Below the pieces are notes generated by a model. The model made no database searches. It saw only the letters and a list, made by a program, of their open reading frames with translations, and was not told the DNA's origin. From IMG/VR virus record IMGVR_UViG_3300025840_000240, positions 1 to 24,209 of that record: a DNA stretch of 24,209 nucleotides; one strand, given 5' to 3'. Within the stretch, counting starts at the first letter, position 1. Each line of letters begins with the position of its first letter. This DNA is from a virus. Of the stretch, positions 6,691 through 19,193 are shown in pieces. A program made the position numbers and the translations under genes.

Positions 6691-9276
6691 TTATCTAGCT
6701 AGGTTGCTGGCTGAGTACCAGTCAACTTCTGTAGAGACAGATACAGACCTCATCACGATTTTTCTTCCGTGGACTTCTGCCTTTGCTCCAAGACCTTCTA
6801 CCTTTAGGTTTCGGTCAACTAGCTTTCTGTGAAAAGCAATCTGAGTCATTGCTTTCTCTCCACGGTCTTCTGACCACTTTCGATAGAGACCGTATAGAGA
6901 TTTGACCGGAGTCTTCTCCCCCTCAACTTCTTCTGTCTCTTCTGATAAGAAAATTCCGATTCGGTCTTCGTTCTTTCGATAGACCTCTGCTGCTTCTGCC
7001 ACGACCTTGCACCAACCGAGCGCATCTTTAGAAGTCGAGTTGAGAATCTGCATTGCTCCTTCGACCGCCCAAGCAAGAACTGCAGGGAGTGCACCCTCCG
7101 GGTCAAAGATGTAGTCCTTGAGGTCGGGGTCTGGCTCTTCTGGAACTCGAAGGAATGGGATAGGTCGGATGCGTCGCCACATAGCGTCATCGGTGATGAT
7201 GGGTCGGTGGTTAGTCGAGACCCACAGTTTCGCTTGCGACTGGAACGTGAACGGTTGTTCACCCGGAGAACGTGCTGAGATTTCGGAGGAACCCGTCAGC
7301 TTCTTGACCGAGTTTTCTTTGAGTCGCTCAGAGTCTGGTAGCTCGTCCACCCAAACAACACGACGACCACGCAATTGAGCCCAGTGGTAAAGGTCGGAAC
7401 CGCTTGCCTGACCGTCTCCTTGAGCAAGAATGCTTGAGTCAAGAGGCCATGCGTACTGCTGTGTGCCTAGTGCTTTTACAAGAGCCTCAACAAAAGTGTT
7501 TTTACCAGAACCCGCAGGTCCATAAACCAAGAACATCAAGTCATACTTGCTCGAACCAGTCAACGAATAACCGGCTGCTCTCTGTAGCCAACCTTGGAAT
7601 TCTTTATCTCCACCAGTTGCAAAGTTAAGGAACTCTTCCCATCTGGCGTTCCTGTGACCTGCGGTGTAAGCAACAGGAGCACGACGAGTGATGTACAAGT
7701 CCGGACGACCCTTGAGAAGTTCTCCGGTTTTGAGATTGATTACCCCGTTGGCAACACCCAAAAGGTTTTGGTCTTTATCCCAGCCTTCGACAGATACCTC
7801 AACACGAGGGTCTGACTTTGCGCTCTCAATCGCTCCATGAAGTCTGGCGTTGGAACGAGATTGATGAGCCCACCTAATCACATCGGTCTGCTGCGATTCG
7901 GGATAGCTACCTACGTCAGTCGAGATGATTGACCCCAACCTCTTGGCTAGTTCTTGAACTTCGAGGTCTTCACGGTCTGGCTTCCAGTAACCCTCTTTCC
8001 AAACGAACCAACCGAGACCTGTGGTGTATCGAATACCCGTACCAAAAACATCGACAAGACGACGACCGTTACCGGTGTCCGACAGCGAGCGTCGTCTTTC
8101 GTCCCCACCATCCTGAGGGCTCAGAGAATCCGGGTCTTTAGGGATATCCATGTTGGAAATGCTTGCTGCATCCGAAATGGAATCTCCATCTTCAATAGAA
8201 GCGAGAATGGCTTCTTTGCCATAACGCATTGCGCCTTCACCTTGCACTGGAGCGACAACTCCAGTCATAGCCTTAGGTTGCTCGTCGGGAGAGAGGCTTT
8301 TTGCTTGCTTCTGCATCCACTCGGCTGTCTCCGGAGAGATGATGCCAACCTTCGGGTTATCTGCAACAAAGTCGATAGCACGGTGAACGTGATGGAGAAG
8401 ACCGTTGGTTCCCTCGATGTGAAGCGGTGGACGCACCTTCTCGGTGTTGAAACGAATCATCATCGTCTCAATCATCTGCCGAGCCATGGGGTCGGTCCCG
8501 TACTTGTTCGCCAAAGAGCAGGTGGCCTTGTAGATGTCTACGGCACGGGAGCCTTCATCAATGCCCTCTTCAAGAATCTTGTCAACATCTACTGTTGGCT
8601 CGTAGTCCAACCAGTCCCAGTTGCCCTCATCAAGAGTGAAACTGGTCTTGCGAGCTCGCTTGCGAAGAACGGCGAGGAGTTCCTCGGGAGCCTCTGCCAT
8701 TTCCATCTCCCATGGAGCGTGACCCTCAACCCACTCGTAGTCCACTCCGGAGAAGTGCTTGCTCGGGGCAATCAGCACATAACCGTTGTGCTTGATGTCA
8801 ATACCCTTGAGCCCCATCTTCGTGAGGTTGCCAACCAGACCTTCTGAGTTGTCGCATCGGTAGAAGATGTGACGACCCCGCTGGGGCTGACCGTTGTCTC
8901 CGGTGTAGGTTCCGGTAATCGCTTCGATGGTTGGAGGGAGTGCTCCTTCGACCATCTCTTCAAACTTTTGGAAAGACTGAGGACCACCCGAACGGGGGTC
9001 AATGTCAATGACGAAGAACCCGGACTTGGAGCAGTGAACTCCTACGTTGTAGTTGGGGTCTGTCTCCCACCACTTTGTGATAGTTGAAAGGTCGCTAGTG
9101 GATTGAATGTTCCACTCGGACAGGGCGGGGTGCTTACCTACCTCTTTAGGCTCGCCGTGAGCTTTGTCACAGGTACACCTTCCCCCCACGATTCCGTAGC
9201 AGGGCAGGATGTTCCAGTCGATGCTCCCATAGAACGCTGCTGCTTTGGCTTGCCTCGTCGTTTCGTCGTTAGACAC
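6691..9276 (-). CDS. Bifunctional primase-polymerase / SF3 (D5-type) helicase
   Basis: An 861-residue replication protein and the only minus-strand gene. The N-terminal prim-pol domain has an early Cys/His set (C34, C36, H40, H49 ahead of GKHP), the metal-binding DID at 91-93, GRHIFY (H136) and IDIKHNGYVLIAPS (159-172). It would lay down primers. A linker (about 205-420) leads to a D5_N-like region. Then comes the helicase: Walker A GPAGSGKNT (586-594), Walker B VVWVDELP (640-647), motif C LWVSTNHRP (684-692) and arginine finger WRRIRPIPF (700-708). A winged-helix-like end follows. The start is GTG 9276 with GAGG upstream. The protein would unwind and prime phage DNA at an origin. Its stop abuts the terminase stop with no space between. 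Confidence 0.93.
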   Translation of the reverse strand: MSNDETTRQAKAAAFYGSIDWNILPCYGIVGGRCTCDKAHGEPKEVGKHPALSEWNIQSTSDLSTITKWWETDPNYNVGVHCSKSGFFVIDIDPRSGGPQSFQKFEEMVEGALPPTIEAITGTYTGDNGQPQRGRHIFYRCDNSEGLVGNLTKMGLKGIDIKHNGYVLIAPSKHFSGVDYEWVEGHAPWEMEMAEAPEELLAVLRKRARKTSFTLDEGNWDWLDYEPTVDVDKILEEGIDEGSRAVDIYKATCSLANKYGTDPMARQMIETMMIRFNTEKVRPPLHIEGTNGLLHHVHRAIDFVADNPKVGIISPETAEWMQKQAKSLSPDEQPKAMTGVVAPVQGEGAMRYGKEAILASIEDGDSISDAASISNMDIPKDPDSLSPQDGGDERRRSLSDTGNGRRLVDVFGTGIRYTTGLGWFVWKEGYWKPDREDLEVQELAKRLGSIISTDVGSYPESQQTDVIRWAHQSRSNARLHGAIESAKSDPRVEVSVEGWDKDQNLLGVANGVINLKTGELLKGRPDLYITRRAPVAYTAGHRNARWEEFLNFATGGDKEFQGWLQRAAGYSLTGSSKYDLMFLVYGPAGSGKNTFVEALVKALGTQQYAWPLDSSILAQGDGQASGSDLYHWAQLRGRRVVWVDELPDSERLKENSVKKLTGSSEISARSPGEQPFTFQSQAKLWVSTNHRPIITDDAMWRRIRPIPFLRVPEEPDPDLKDYIFDPEGALPAVLAWAVEGAMQILNSTSKDALGWCKVVAEAAEVYRKNEDRIGIFLSEETEEVEGEKTPVKSLYGLYRKWSEDRGEKAMTQIAFHRKLVDRNLKVEGLGAKAEVHGRKIVMRSVSVSTEVDWYSASNLAR

Positions 9277-9470
9277 CTACACCTCGATTCCTCTAGAAAG
9301 AACAGTACCGCTAGTCCGTCTAGCCAGTCAAGGGTCTTACAGAACGGAGTAGAAGTCTTCCGACTATACACCTATCGACACCTTCCGTGTCGGACTCGCT
9401 AGAAGAAAAGTAATATAAACTAGTTCAGTATTCGCAGAGACAAGACCAGTCGAGTAGCTAGGAAGGTTAT
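9277..9470. promoter_or_regulatory. Divergent control region between primase-helicase and the rightward genes
   Basis: This 194-base gap is the only divergent junction. On the minus strand a TATAGT hexamer (plus coordinates 9363-9368) points toward the primase gene. On the plus strand TATAAA (9414-9419) points toward the gene at 9471. Between them lies a hairpin-capable repeat, CGACAC (9376-9381) with GTGTCG (9387-9392). The tetramer CTAG occurs six times (9293, 9311, 9320, 9399, 9420, 9458). It may serve as promoter pair, operator or replication origin; no DnaA-box-like or iteron array is evident. No tRNA or open frame was found. Confidence 0.45.
9376..9392. repeat. Short inverted repeat in the divergent region
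   Basis: A 6-base perfect stem CGACAC/GTGTCG with 5-base loop CTTCC, overlapping the spacer of the candidate leftward promoter. No T-run lies on either side, so an operator or RNA leader hairpin is likelier than a terminator. Confidence 0.45.
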
Positions 9471-9929
9471 ATGTCTCTCATCACGCTCATGGCAGCCGCC
9501 GCCGATGAGACCGGTAATTGGTGGGAACCCGGTACGCCAAACTTTCTTGACGTTGGCGACGTTGCTGCCGTGATAGGTCTTGCTATCACCGTCGGAGGTC
9601 TCATCTTCGGAGTCACTAAGTGGTGGATGAAACTGATGCGAACCATGATGCGTGAAGAAATCGAAGTCGCAACTGAGCCAATCCATCCAAATTCAAATGG
9701 CGGACTTAGCCTTGCAGATGTTGCAAGAAGGACTGAAGCTCTTGATGAAGAGATGAAGTCGATGGGCAGGAAGGTAGACCGTCTCAGCAAGTCGGTAAAT
9801 GAATCCAACACATTGCTGATTAGGTTCCTGAACGAGACTTCCGGGTCGGCGGAGTTCGACAAAGTGATGAAGCAAGACGAAGCAAAAAAAGCATCAAGCC
9901 CGAGGCGCTCCCGGTCCACAGATAAGTAA
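9471..9929 (+). CDS. Membrane-anchored coiled-coil protein
   Basis: A 152-residue protein with a clean Shine-Dalgarno GGAAGG (9461-9466) five bases... before ATG 9471. A short N-terminal region (MSLITLMAAAADETGNWWEP) precedes one membrane span at about residues 30-50 (VAAVIGLAITVGGLIFGV). Then come basic residues and a long heptad-like helix at about 85-118 (RRTEALDEEMKSMGRKVDRLSKSV), ending in a Ser/Arg/Lys tail. This predicts N-out/C-in topology with a cytoplasmic coiled coil. Proteins of this plan occur among phage holin or lysis accessory proteins and among phage proteins that recruit replication complexes to the membrane. Neither is provable here. It is the first rightward gene after the divergent region. 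Confidence 0.75.
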   Translation: MSLITLMAAAADETGNWWEPGTPNFLDVGDVAAVIGLAITVGGLIFGVTKWWMKLMRTMMREEIEVATEPIHPNSNGGLSLADVARRTEALDEEMKSMGRKVDRLSKSVNESNTLLIRFLNETSGSAEFDKVMKQDEAKKASSPRRSRSTDK

Positions 9930-10111
9930 TTTGTATCATACCTCCGGTTCCTGACCGTTTTCGGGCACTTTTTTCGACACGCCGTTCAGCGTTTATCTCT
10001 TGATATCCCCCTACGCCTAGCCCTCTGGTGCTAATGTTACTGCTGATGTAATCAATGGTCTTACATAGAGACTTTCGATTACGGTAGGACAAAAGGTGAC
10101 TGGAGGAAATC
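9930..10111 (+). promoter_or_regulatory. 182-base gap with possible terminator-like and operator-like repeats
   Basis: After the stop, CGGT (9945-9948) can pair with ACCG (9954-9957), or CCG (9955-9957) with CGG (9962-9964), shortly before six T (9969-9974); this is at best a weak terminator. Further right, ATGTAA (10046-10051) pairs with TTACAT (10061-10066), and the overlapping GTAATC (10048-10053) pairs with GATTAC (10077-10082), giving two mutually exclusive stems. An extended -10-like TGCTAATGT lies at 10029-10037. No coding frame or tRNA was seen. Confidence 0.3.
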
Positions 10112-10402
10112 TTGAGTCTCGCAGACAAATTAAAAAACGCACAACGAAGTGAAACTGGTCTCCCTTGCGGGGTAGCAAAGCTGCTCTCTGAGGTTGAGGG
10201 AGAAGATAAGGAAGCCCTAGAGCTGGTGTTTAAATCACGCTCTGTCTCGGGCACCATTTCCAATCGACAGATTCACGACATTCTTCTGGGTGAAGGACAC
10301 GACATCTCGTATTCTTCGATTGCTCTTCACCGTAGGCAGCAGTGCCGTTGCTTTGTCGGGAAGAACAGCCAGATTCGACAAGAGTTGAGCGGAAAGGTCT
10401 GA
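10112..10402 (+). CDS. Small helix-turn-helix-like protein
   Basis: This 96-residue protein starts at TTG 10112. The choice is supported by a strong GGAGG at 10102-10106, five bases upstream. The N-terminus SLADKLKNAQ and the segment GLPCGVAKLLSEVEGEDKEALE resemble a group of small phage proteins often found near replication or packaging genes that begin with a helix, carry a Cys-containing turn and end with a winged DNA-binding segment. Here that segment would be SNRQIHDILLGEGHDISYSSIALHRR (residues 50-75). It is probably a DNA-binding regulator, or possibly another terminase small subunit candidate. It ends one base before the ATG of the next gene, so the two are coupled. Confidence 0.65.
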   Translation: MSLADKLKNAQRSETGLPCGVAKLLSEVEGEDKEALELVFKSRSVSGTISNRQIHDILLGEGHDISYSSIALHRRQQCRCFVGKNSQIRQELSGKV

Positions 10403-10403
10403 T

Positions 10404-11606
10404 ATGTCGGAGCTCACAGACCGCTTAGCGGCTTTGGTATCACCGGGGCCAAGCGGCTCTGATGTGAAAGCTCTCAATACCCCCGAATCTTGGAAGCCTC
10501 GACTTGAGGTTGACCCAGACGGCGGGTATCTCATTTCTACTCCTCGACCAGCCGGGGAAATCCCCGATGCGGAACAACTCCTTCACGAGTTTGACTTAGA
10601 CCCAATGATGTGGTCAATCACATCGCTTCGTAAGTCAAGATGGCAAAACCACGCTGGTGAATGGCTTGAGGCATACCGAGCCAGCCTTGCTCCGGTTCAA
10701 CCAGAGAACACCGAGCTGGATTTTGACTTGGAACAACTTATCCACGAAGTTTCGAAGTGGAGACCGTCAAAAGGCCAGAAAAAGCAGACAGGAGAACTGG
10801 CTTACGTCTTTGTGCCAAGCGACCAGCAGATTGGTAAGAAGCAGGGAGATGATGGCACTGAGACCACCATCTCCCGTTTGCTTTCTATGACCGACGAGGC
10901 AGTTCAAAGGCTTAAAGACCTCAGAAAAATCGGAAGAAGCATTGGCACGGTAGTCATTGCACTGCCCGGAGACCATGTAGAAGGTAATACTTCTCAGGGG
11001 GGCAAGCTTCAGAGCCCAGCGGCATCAGATTTGGGCCTTACGGAACAAACCCGGGTGGCTAGAAGGCTGTTGCTCGCTCAAATCAAGGCTTTTGCACCTC
11101 TCTGCGACCGTCTTGTTGTCCCCGTGGTCAACGGAAACCACGATGAAGTGACTAGACAAGTCCATGCTGACCCATCAGATGGGTGGAATGTCGAGATTGC
11201 TTCTGCAGTTCAAGACGCCTGTGCAGAGAACGAAAATCTTTCACATGTTGAGTTCAGGTTCCCCGAAAAGTCACATCAAACCCTTGCTGTAGATGTTTGC
11301 GGAACCATGTTGGGGCTCTTTCACGGTCATCAGACTGGTTCAAACGTGATGAAGTATCTGCAAGAGCAATCAGCAGGTCAAACTGCCTTGGGGCTCTGCG
11401 ATGTGTGGATTTCTGGTCACTACCACAACTTCAAATGCATGGATATTGGAGAACGTCTATGGCTTCAAGCCCCCACAACAGATGTCGGGAGTGCTTGGTT
11501 TAGGGACCGTCATGGTCTTGAATCGCCTCCGGGCATCCTAACAATGGTGATAGGAGAGGGCTATAATCCAAGAAAGGATATTAGCGTTATTTCGGGCACT
11601 CGTTAG
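10404..11606 (+). CDS. Calcineurin-like metallophosphoesterase
   Basis: A 400-residue protein with the five metal-binding motifs of the Mre11/calcineurin-like fold in order. They are D140-x-Q142 (SDQQIG), GDH (189-191), GNHDE (244-248), FHGH (306-309) and GHYH (338-341). Binuclear-metal enzymes of this fold act as nucleases or phosphatases, and actinophages often carry one near replication genes. The first motif has Gln where His is usual, which could change metal choice. The first 130 residues (with EVDPDGGYLIST and a Trp-rich helix) are an extra N-terminal region, possibly DNA-binding. Processing of phage DNA ends is likely but not shown. Confidence 0.88.
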   Translation: MSELTDRLAALVSPGPSGSDVKALNTPESWKPRLEVDPDGGYLISTPRPAGEIPDAEQLLHEFDLDPMMWSITSLRKSRWQNHAGEWLEAYRASLAPVQPENTELDFDLEQLIHEVSKWRPSKGQKKQTGELAYVFVPSDQQIGKKQGDDGTETTISRLLSMTDEAVQRLKDLRKIGRSIGTVVIALPGDHVEGNTSQGGKLQSPAASDLGLTEQTRVARRLLLAQIKAFAPLCDRLVVPVVNGNHDEVTRQVHADPSDGWNVEIASAVQDACAENENLSHVEFRFPEKSHQTLAVDVCGTMLGLFHGHQTGSNVMKYLQEQSAGQTALGLCDVWISGHYHNFKCMDIGERLWLQAPTTDVGSAWFRDRHGLESPPGILTMVIGEGYNPRKDISVISGTR

Positions 11607-11616
11607 GCAGCAATTC

Positions 11617-11647
11617 CCGACTCGGGCTCCTAATAACAGCGTACAAT
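11617..11647 (+). promoter_or_regulatory. Candidate promoter for the fibre cassette with a dyad at the -35 position
   Basis: In the gap 11607-11717, TACAAT (11642-11647; 5 of 6 matches to a -10) lies 19 bases after CCGACT. That hexamer is part of the near-palindrome CCCGACTCGGG (11616-11626). The same arrangement occurs before the primase gene on the minus strand. A second dyad, GCCTG-TG-CAGGC (11670-11681), lies in the leader before the fibre gene. Confidence 0.4.
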
Positions 11648-11705
11648 ATAAAAGGTCGAGAGGTCTGTTGCCTGTGCAGGCTTCTCTAGGATGCCTTTAT
11701 AGCTT

Positions 11706-11717
11706 GGAGTGCCGCAC

Positions 11718-11720
<3 letters not shown>
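11706..11720 (+). promoter_or_regulatory. Ribosome binding site deciding the fibre start
   Basis: GGAG at 11706-11709 lies eight bases before ATG 11718. The in-frame GTG at 11709 overlaps this site and would have none of its own, so ATG 11718 is the start. Confidence 0.65.
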
Positions 11721-16583
<4,863 letters not shown>

Positions 16584-16590
16584 GTGAAAA

Positions 16591-17298
16591 ATGGCAGCGA
16601 TTGATTTTCCAGAAAGCCCACAGGTAGGAGATACCTATACAAACGGTATTAACGTTTATCAGTGGGACGGAACAGCATGGCGTCTGGTTCGCACTAGCGC
16701 TGTTGGACCCACCGGTCCAGCAGGTCCAGCAGGTGCTGATTCAAATGTCACTGGGCCTACAGGACCTACCGGCCCCTCTGTAACAGGACCTACTGGACCT
16801 GCTTCAACAGAGGTCGGACCAACCGGTCCTACAGGGCCTACTGGAACGTTTGCTATCTCTGCTTGGACTACGTACACACCTCAGTGGACTGCTGCTACAA
16901 CTAACCCAACAGTTGGAGATGCCAGTGTTACCGCTCGATACGTTGCAATTGGTGCAACTGTTATCGGGGAAATTCGAATTACTGGTGGAAGCTCTGTTAA
17001 CGGGTTTAACAGAGGTTCTGGTGCTTACAGTTTTTCGCTACCGACTGACGCTGTTGCTGCTACATATCAGCCAGTTGGTCAAGTGGTCATGCGTAACGAA
17101 GGACCGGGAAATCAGTTCTTCGGGACAGCGATTTTTACTAGCGTAACTAATGGAATTGCCAACACAATTCAGTGTTACATGCATAGCCAGACAGCAACAA
17201 TTGACGAAGGTGTTGCAGCCACCGAGTCAACTCCGTTCCTTTTCGATGTGAACGACAAGATTCTGATTCAGTTCATCTACGAAGCAGATTTGACGTAA
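16591..17298 (+). CDS. Short collagen-like fibre with C-terminal receptor-binding head
   Basis: A 235-residue protein. Residues 1-38 form the shared head module (MAAIDFPESPQVGDTYTNG, YQWDGTAW) found at the start of three genes here. A 47-residue collagen tract (39-85) follows, then a C-terminal beta head (86-235) starting WTTYTPQWTAATTNPTVGDA, with GEIRITGGSS and YSFSLPTDAVAAT. This start resembles the YTPxWT heads common at the ends of phage fibres. It begins seven bases after the giant fibre with only a weak GGTG ribosome site, so it is probably translated by coupling. It is likely a tip or side fibre that binds host surface glycans. Confidence 0.85.
   Translation: MAAIDFPESPQVGDTYTNGINVYQWDGTAWRLVRTSAVGPTGPAGPAGADSNVTGPTGPTGPSVTGPTGPASTEVGPTGPTGPTGTFAISAWTTYTPQWTAATTNPTVGDASVTARYVAIGATVIGEIRITGGSSVNGFNRGSGAYSFSLPTDAVAATYQPVGQVVMRNEGPGNQFFGTAIFTSVTNGIANTIQCYMHSQTATIDEGVAATESTPFLFDVNDKILIQFIYEADLT
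16705..16845 (+). repeat. Short collagen-like tract
   Basis: About 15 triplets, GPTG and GPAG units with SNV/SVT inserts, linking the attachment head to the C-terminal head of the 16591 gene. Confidence 0.8.
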
Positions 17299-17307
17299 GG
17301 GTAGATA

Positions 17308-19191
17308 ATGGCAGCGATTGACTTTCCCGATAGTCCAAATGTAAACGACACGTTTACAGTTGGTCCGCAGACTTGGATTTGGACAGGCACTGCGTGGGAC
17401 TTGACTGTAGCGCCAGTGATTGGACCTACTGGTCCCACCGGTCCGCAGGGTGCTGCTTCAAACGTAACTGGGCCCACTGGTCCGACAGGTGCTTTCACCA
17501 TTTCGGAAGACACTCCTCCATCTAATCCAGATGAAGGAGATGCTTGGTTCAATTCCTCTACCGGTCAAATCTACGTTTATTACGACAGCTACTGGGTTGA
17601 GTCTGCTTCTAGCAATGTTGGCCCTGCTGGAGCAACTGGCCCGACTGGAGCAACTGGTCCACAGAACATCACCCCGGGACCTACAGGTTCAACCGGACCA
17701 ACAGGTGCAACTGGTTCTCAAGGAAACACCGGACCTACTGGTCCCCAAGGTCTTTACGTAGAAGGACCTACTGGACCTCAGGGTCCAACAGGACGACAGG
17801 GCCCGACCGGTGCTCAGGGAGAGCGTGGCGTTGAGGGACCAATTGGTCCTATCGGACCTACAGGTCCACTAGGCCCGACCGGAGCAGACGGCCTTCTTGG
17901 TGCTACTGGTTCCCCGGGGCCTACTGGTCCGACTGGTCCTCGTGGATTCCAAGGTGCAACAGGTGCTCAAGGACCGACTGGTGCAACTGGTGCTTCGGTA
18001 ACTGGTGCAACAGGTTCAACTGGACCGACTGGTCCCTCGGGTGGCCCCACGGGAGCGACCGGCCCGACAGGACCAACTGGTGCGACGGGTGCTCAAGGCG
18101 AGCTTGGTCTTCGTGGAGCAACTGGCCCTACCGGTGCGACGGGTGCCGCTTCAACGGTTGCTGGACCTACAGGTCCGACAGGTGCATCTATTACTGGACC
18201 CACGGGACCCACGGGTGCCATTGGAATCACCGGTCCTACAGGACCTTCGGTAACTGGTGCAACAGGCCCAACTGGCGCTGAGGGTCTCGGTTATGGAGGC
18301 ATTACCTCTACAACGAACATCATTATTGGTGCCGGTAATAAAACATTTACAGTCAACGACCCGGGTGCCTTTGCTATCGGTGGTCGTATTCGATTTGCCG
18401 CTCTTTCCCAGCCGCAGGATTACATGGAAGGTGTTATTACTGGTGTTGCTGGCCTCAGCATCACATTTGTTTCTGATATCTACAACGGAACTGGTAACAC
18501 TTACAACTCTTGGTTGGCAAGCATTGGTAGTGGCCCTACAGGACCAGCTGGCGCTACAGGACCCGTTGGACCATCAATCAACATTAAGGGAACAGTTGCC
18601 AACTTTGCGTCACTTCCCTCTTCAGGCAACGTTATTAACGATGGTTGGATTACCGAAGACACAGGAAGTCTCTATGTGTGGTCTGACCAGTCAACGTGGG
18701 TTGATGCTGGACAAATTGTTGGAGCAACGGGGCCGACAGGAGCAACTGGTCCATCAATCACAGGACCAACCGGACCAACTGGCGCAGCTTCTACAGAAGT
18801 TGGGCCCACCGGTCCGACCGGCCCATCCGTCACTGGTGCAACAGGCCCAGCCGGTCCTACTGGTCCCGCTTATTACGAGCTCGTTGGTAATCAGTATCTA
18901 GAGAACACGGTTCTTGACGAAGAAGATGGAGCCAGCATCGTCAAGATAAACAGCTCCGTGTCCACGACAGTGACTGTTCCAGCAGACGGGGCAAACGGTT
19001 ACACGTTCCCGACAGGAACTCAAATTGTTATTACCCAGCTTGGTGTCGGTCAGGTAACTATCCAAGGAGACACCGGAGTTGTTGTGTTGAGCGAGGGAGC
19101 CAGATACACAACCAAAGCTCGATACGCAATTGCTTCTCTCATCAAACTATCCAGCAACTCTTGGCTACTGAGCGGAAACTTGTCGGCGTAA
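17308..19191 (+). CDS. Mosaic collagen-like fibre
   Basis: A 627-residue fibre with AAGGG upstream of the ATG. It opens with the same head ([27 protein letters not shown]). The order is then a short collagen link, a type B module (63-104), a long collagen tract (about 105-328), and an insert at 329-410 ([20 protein letters not shown], later [18 protein letters not shown]). That insert matches a module widespread in phage fibres, which I recall as beginning TSTTSxTIGxGxKTFTV. Next come a type A module (424-471), more collagen, and a C-terminal beta domain (522-627; [20 protein letters not shown], then [12 protein letters not shown]) also familiar from phage fibre ends. The gene is a clear mosaic of parts shared with the giant fibre. 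Confidence 0.88.
   Translation: MAAIDFPDSPNVNDTFTVGPQTWIWTGTAWDLTVAPVIGPTGPTGPQGAASNVTGPTGPTGAFTISEDTPPSNPDEGDAWFNSSTGQIYVYYDSYWVESASSNVGPAGATGPTGATGPQNITPGPTGSTGPTGATGSQGNTGPTGPQGLYVEGPTGPQGPTGRQGPTGAQGERGVEGPIGPIGPTGPLGPTGADGLLGATGSPGPTGPTGPRGFQGATGAQGPTGATGASVTGATGSTGPTGPSGGPTGATGPTGPTGATGAQGELGLRGATGPTGATGAASTVAGPTGPTGASITGPTGPTGAIGITGPTGPSVTGATGPTGAEGLGYGGITSTTNIIIGAGNKTFTVNDPGAFAIGGRIRFAALSQPQDYMEGVITGVAGLSITFVSDIYNGTGNTYNSWLASIGSGPTGPAGATGPVGPSINIKGTVANFASLPSSGNVINDGWITEDTGSLYVWSDQSTWVDAGQIVGATGPTGATGPSITGPTGPTGAASTEVGPTGPTGPSVTGATGPAGPTGPAYYELVGNQYLENTVLDEEDGASIVKINSSVSTTVTVPADGANGYTFPTGTQIVITQLGVGQVTIQGDTGVVVLSEGARYTTKARYAIASLIKLSSNSWLLSGNLSA
17494..17619 (+). repeat. Type B beta module, copy 3 (mosaic fibre)
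   Basis: [18 protein letters not shown] and [12 protein letters not shown]. It is identical to copy 1 over [16 protein letters not shown], which is the clearest sharing of a module between the two genes. Confidence 0.85.
18292..18530 (+). other. Phage-fibre insert module in the mosaic fibre
   Basis: About 80 residues: a strand with Ser/Thr repeats, the core [33 protein letters not shown] and a final Trp strand. I recognise it as a frequently met phage-fibre module of unknown function. Confidence 0.7.
18577..18720 (+). repeat. Type A beta module, copy 5 (mosaic fibre)
   Basis: [32 protein letters not shown] and WVDAGQIVG. It is the most diverged type A copy, closest in its INDxx segment to copy 4. 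Confidence 0.75.
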
Positions 19192-19193
19192 TC

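Larger units (their letters stand above)
17422..18870 (+). repeat. Collagen-like tracts of the mosaic fibre
   Basis: Gly-X-Y triplets, mainly GPT, GAT and GPQ, run in several blocks interrupted by the type B module, the 18292-18530 insert and the type A module. X/Y positions include Arg, Glu and Gln (GERG, GRQG), more charged than in the giant fibre. Confidence 0.85.

Noticed and set aside
7954-8847. Long plus-strand open frame (297 codons)
   Set aside because: It lies antisense to the primase-helicase between its prim-pol and helicase motifs, has no ribosome site and makes a composition typical of a shadow frame.
9277-9470. tRNA gene or small coding gene in the divergent gap
   Set aside because: No cloverleaf arms with a T-loop GTTC and matching acceptor ends were found, and no frame with a ribosome site.
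19161-19193. TTG start for the propeller gene
   Set aside because: It would overlap the mosaic fibre by 31 bases and add residues outside the repeat pattern. ATG 19194 directly after the stop is simpler.
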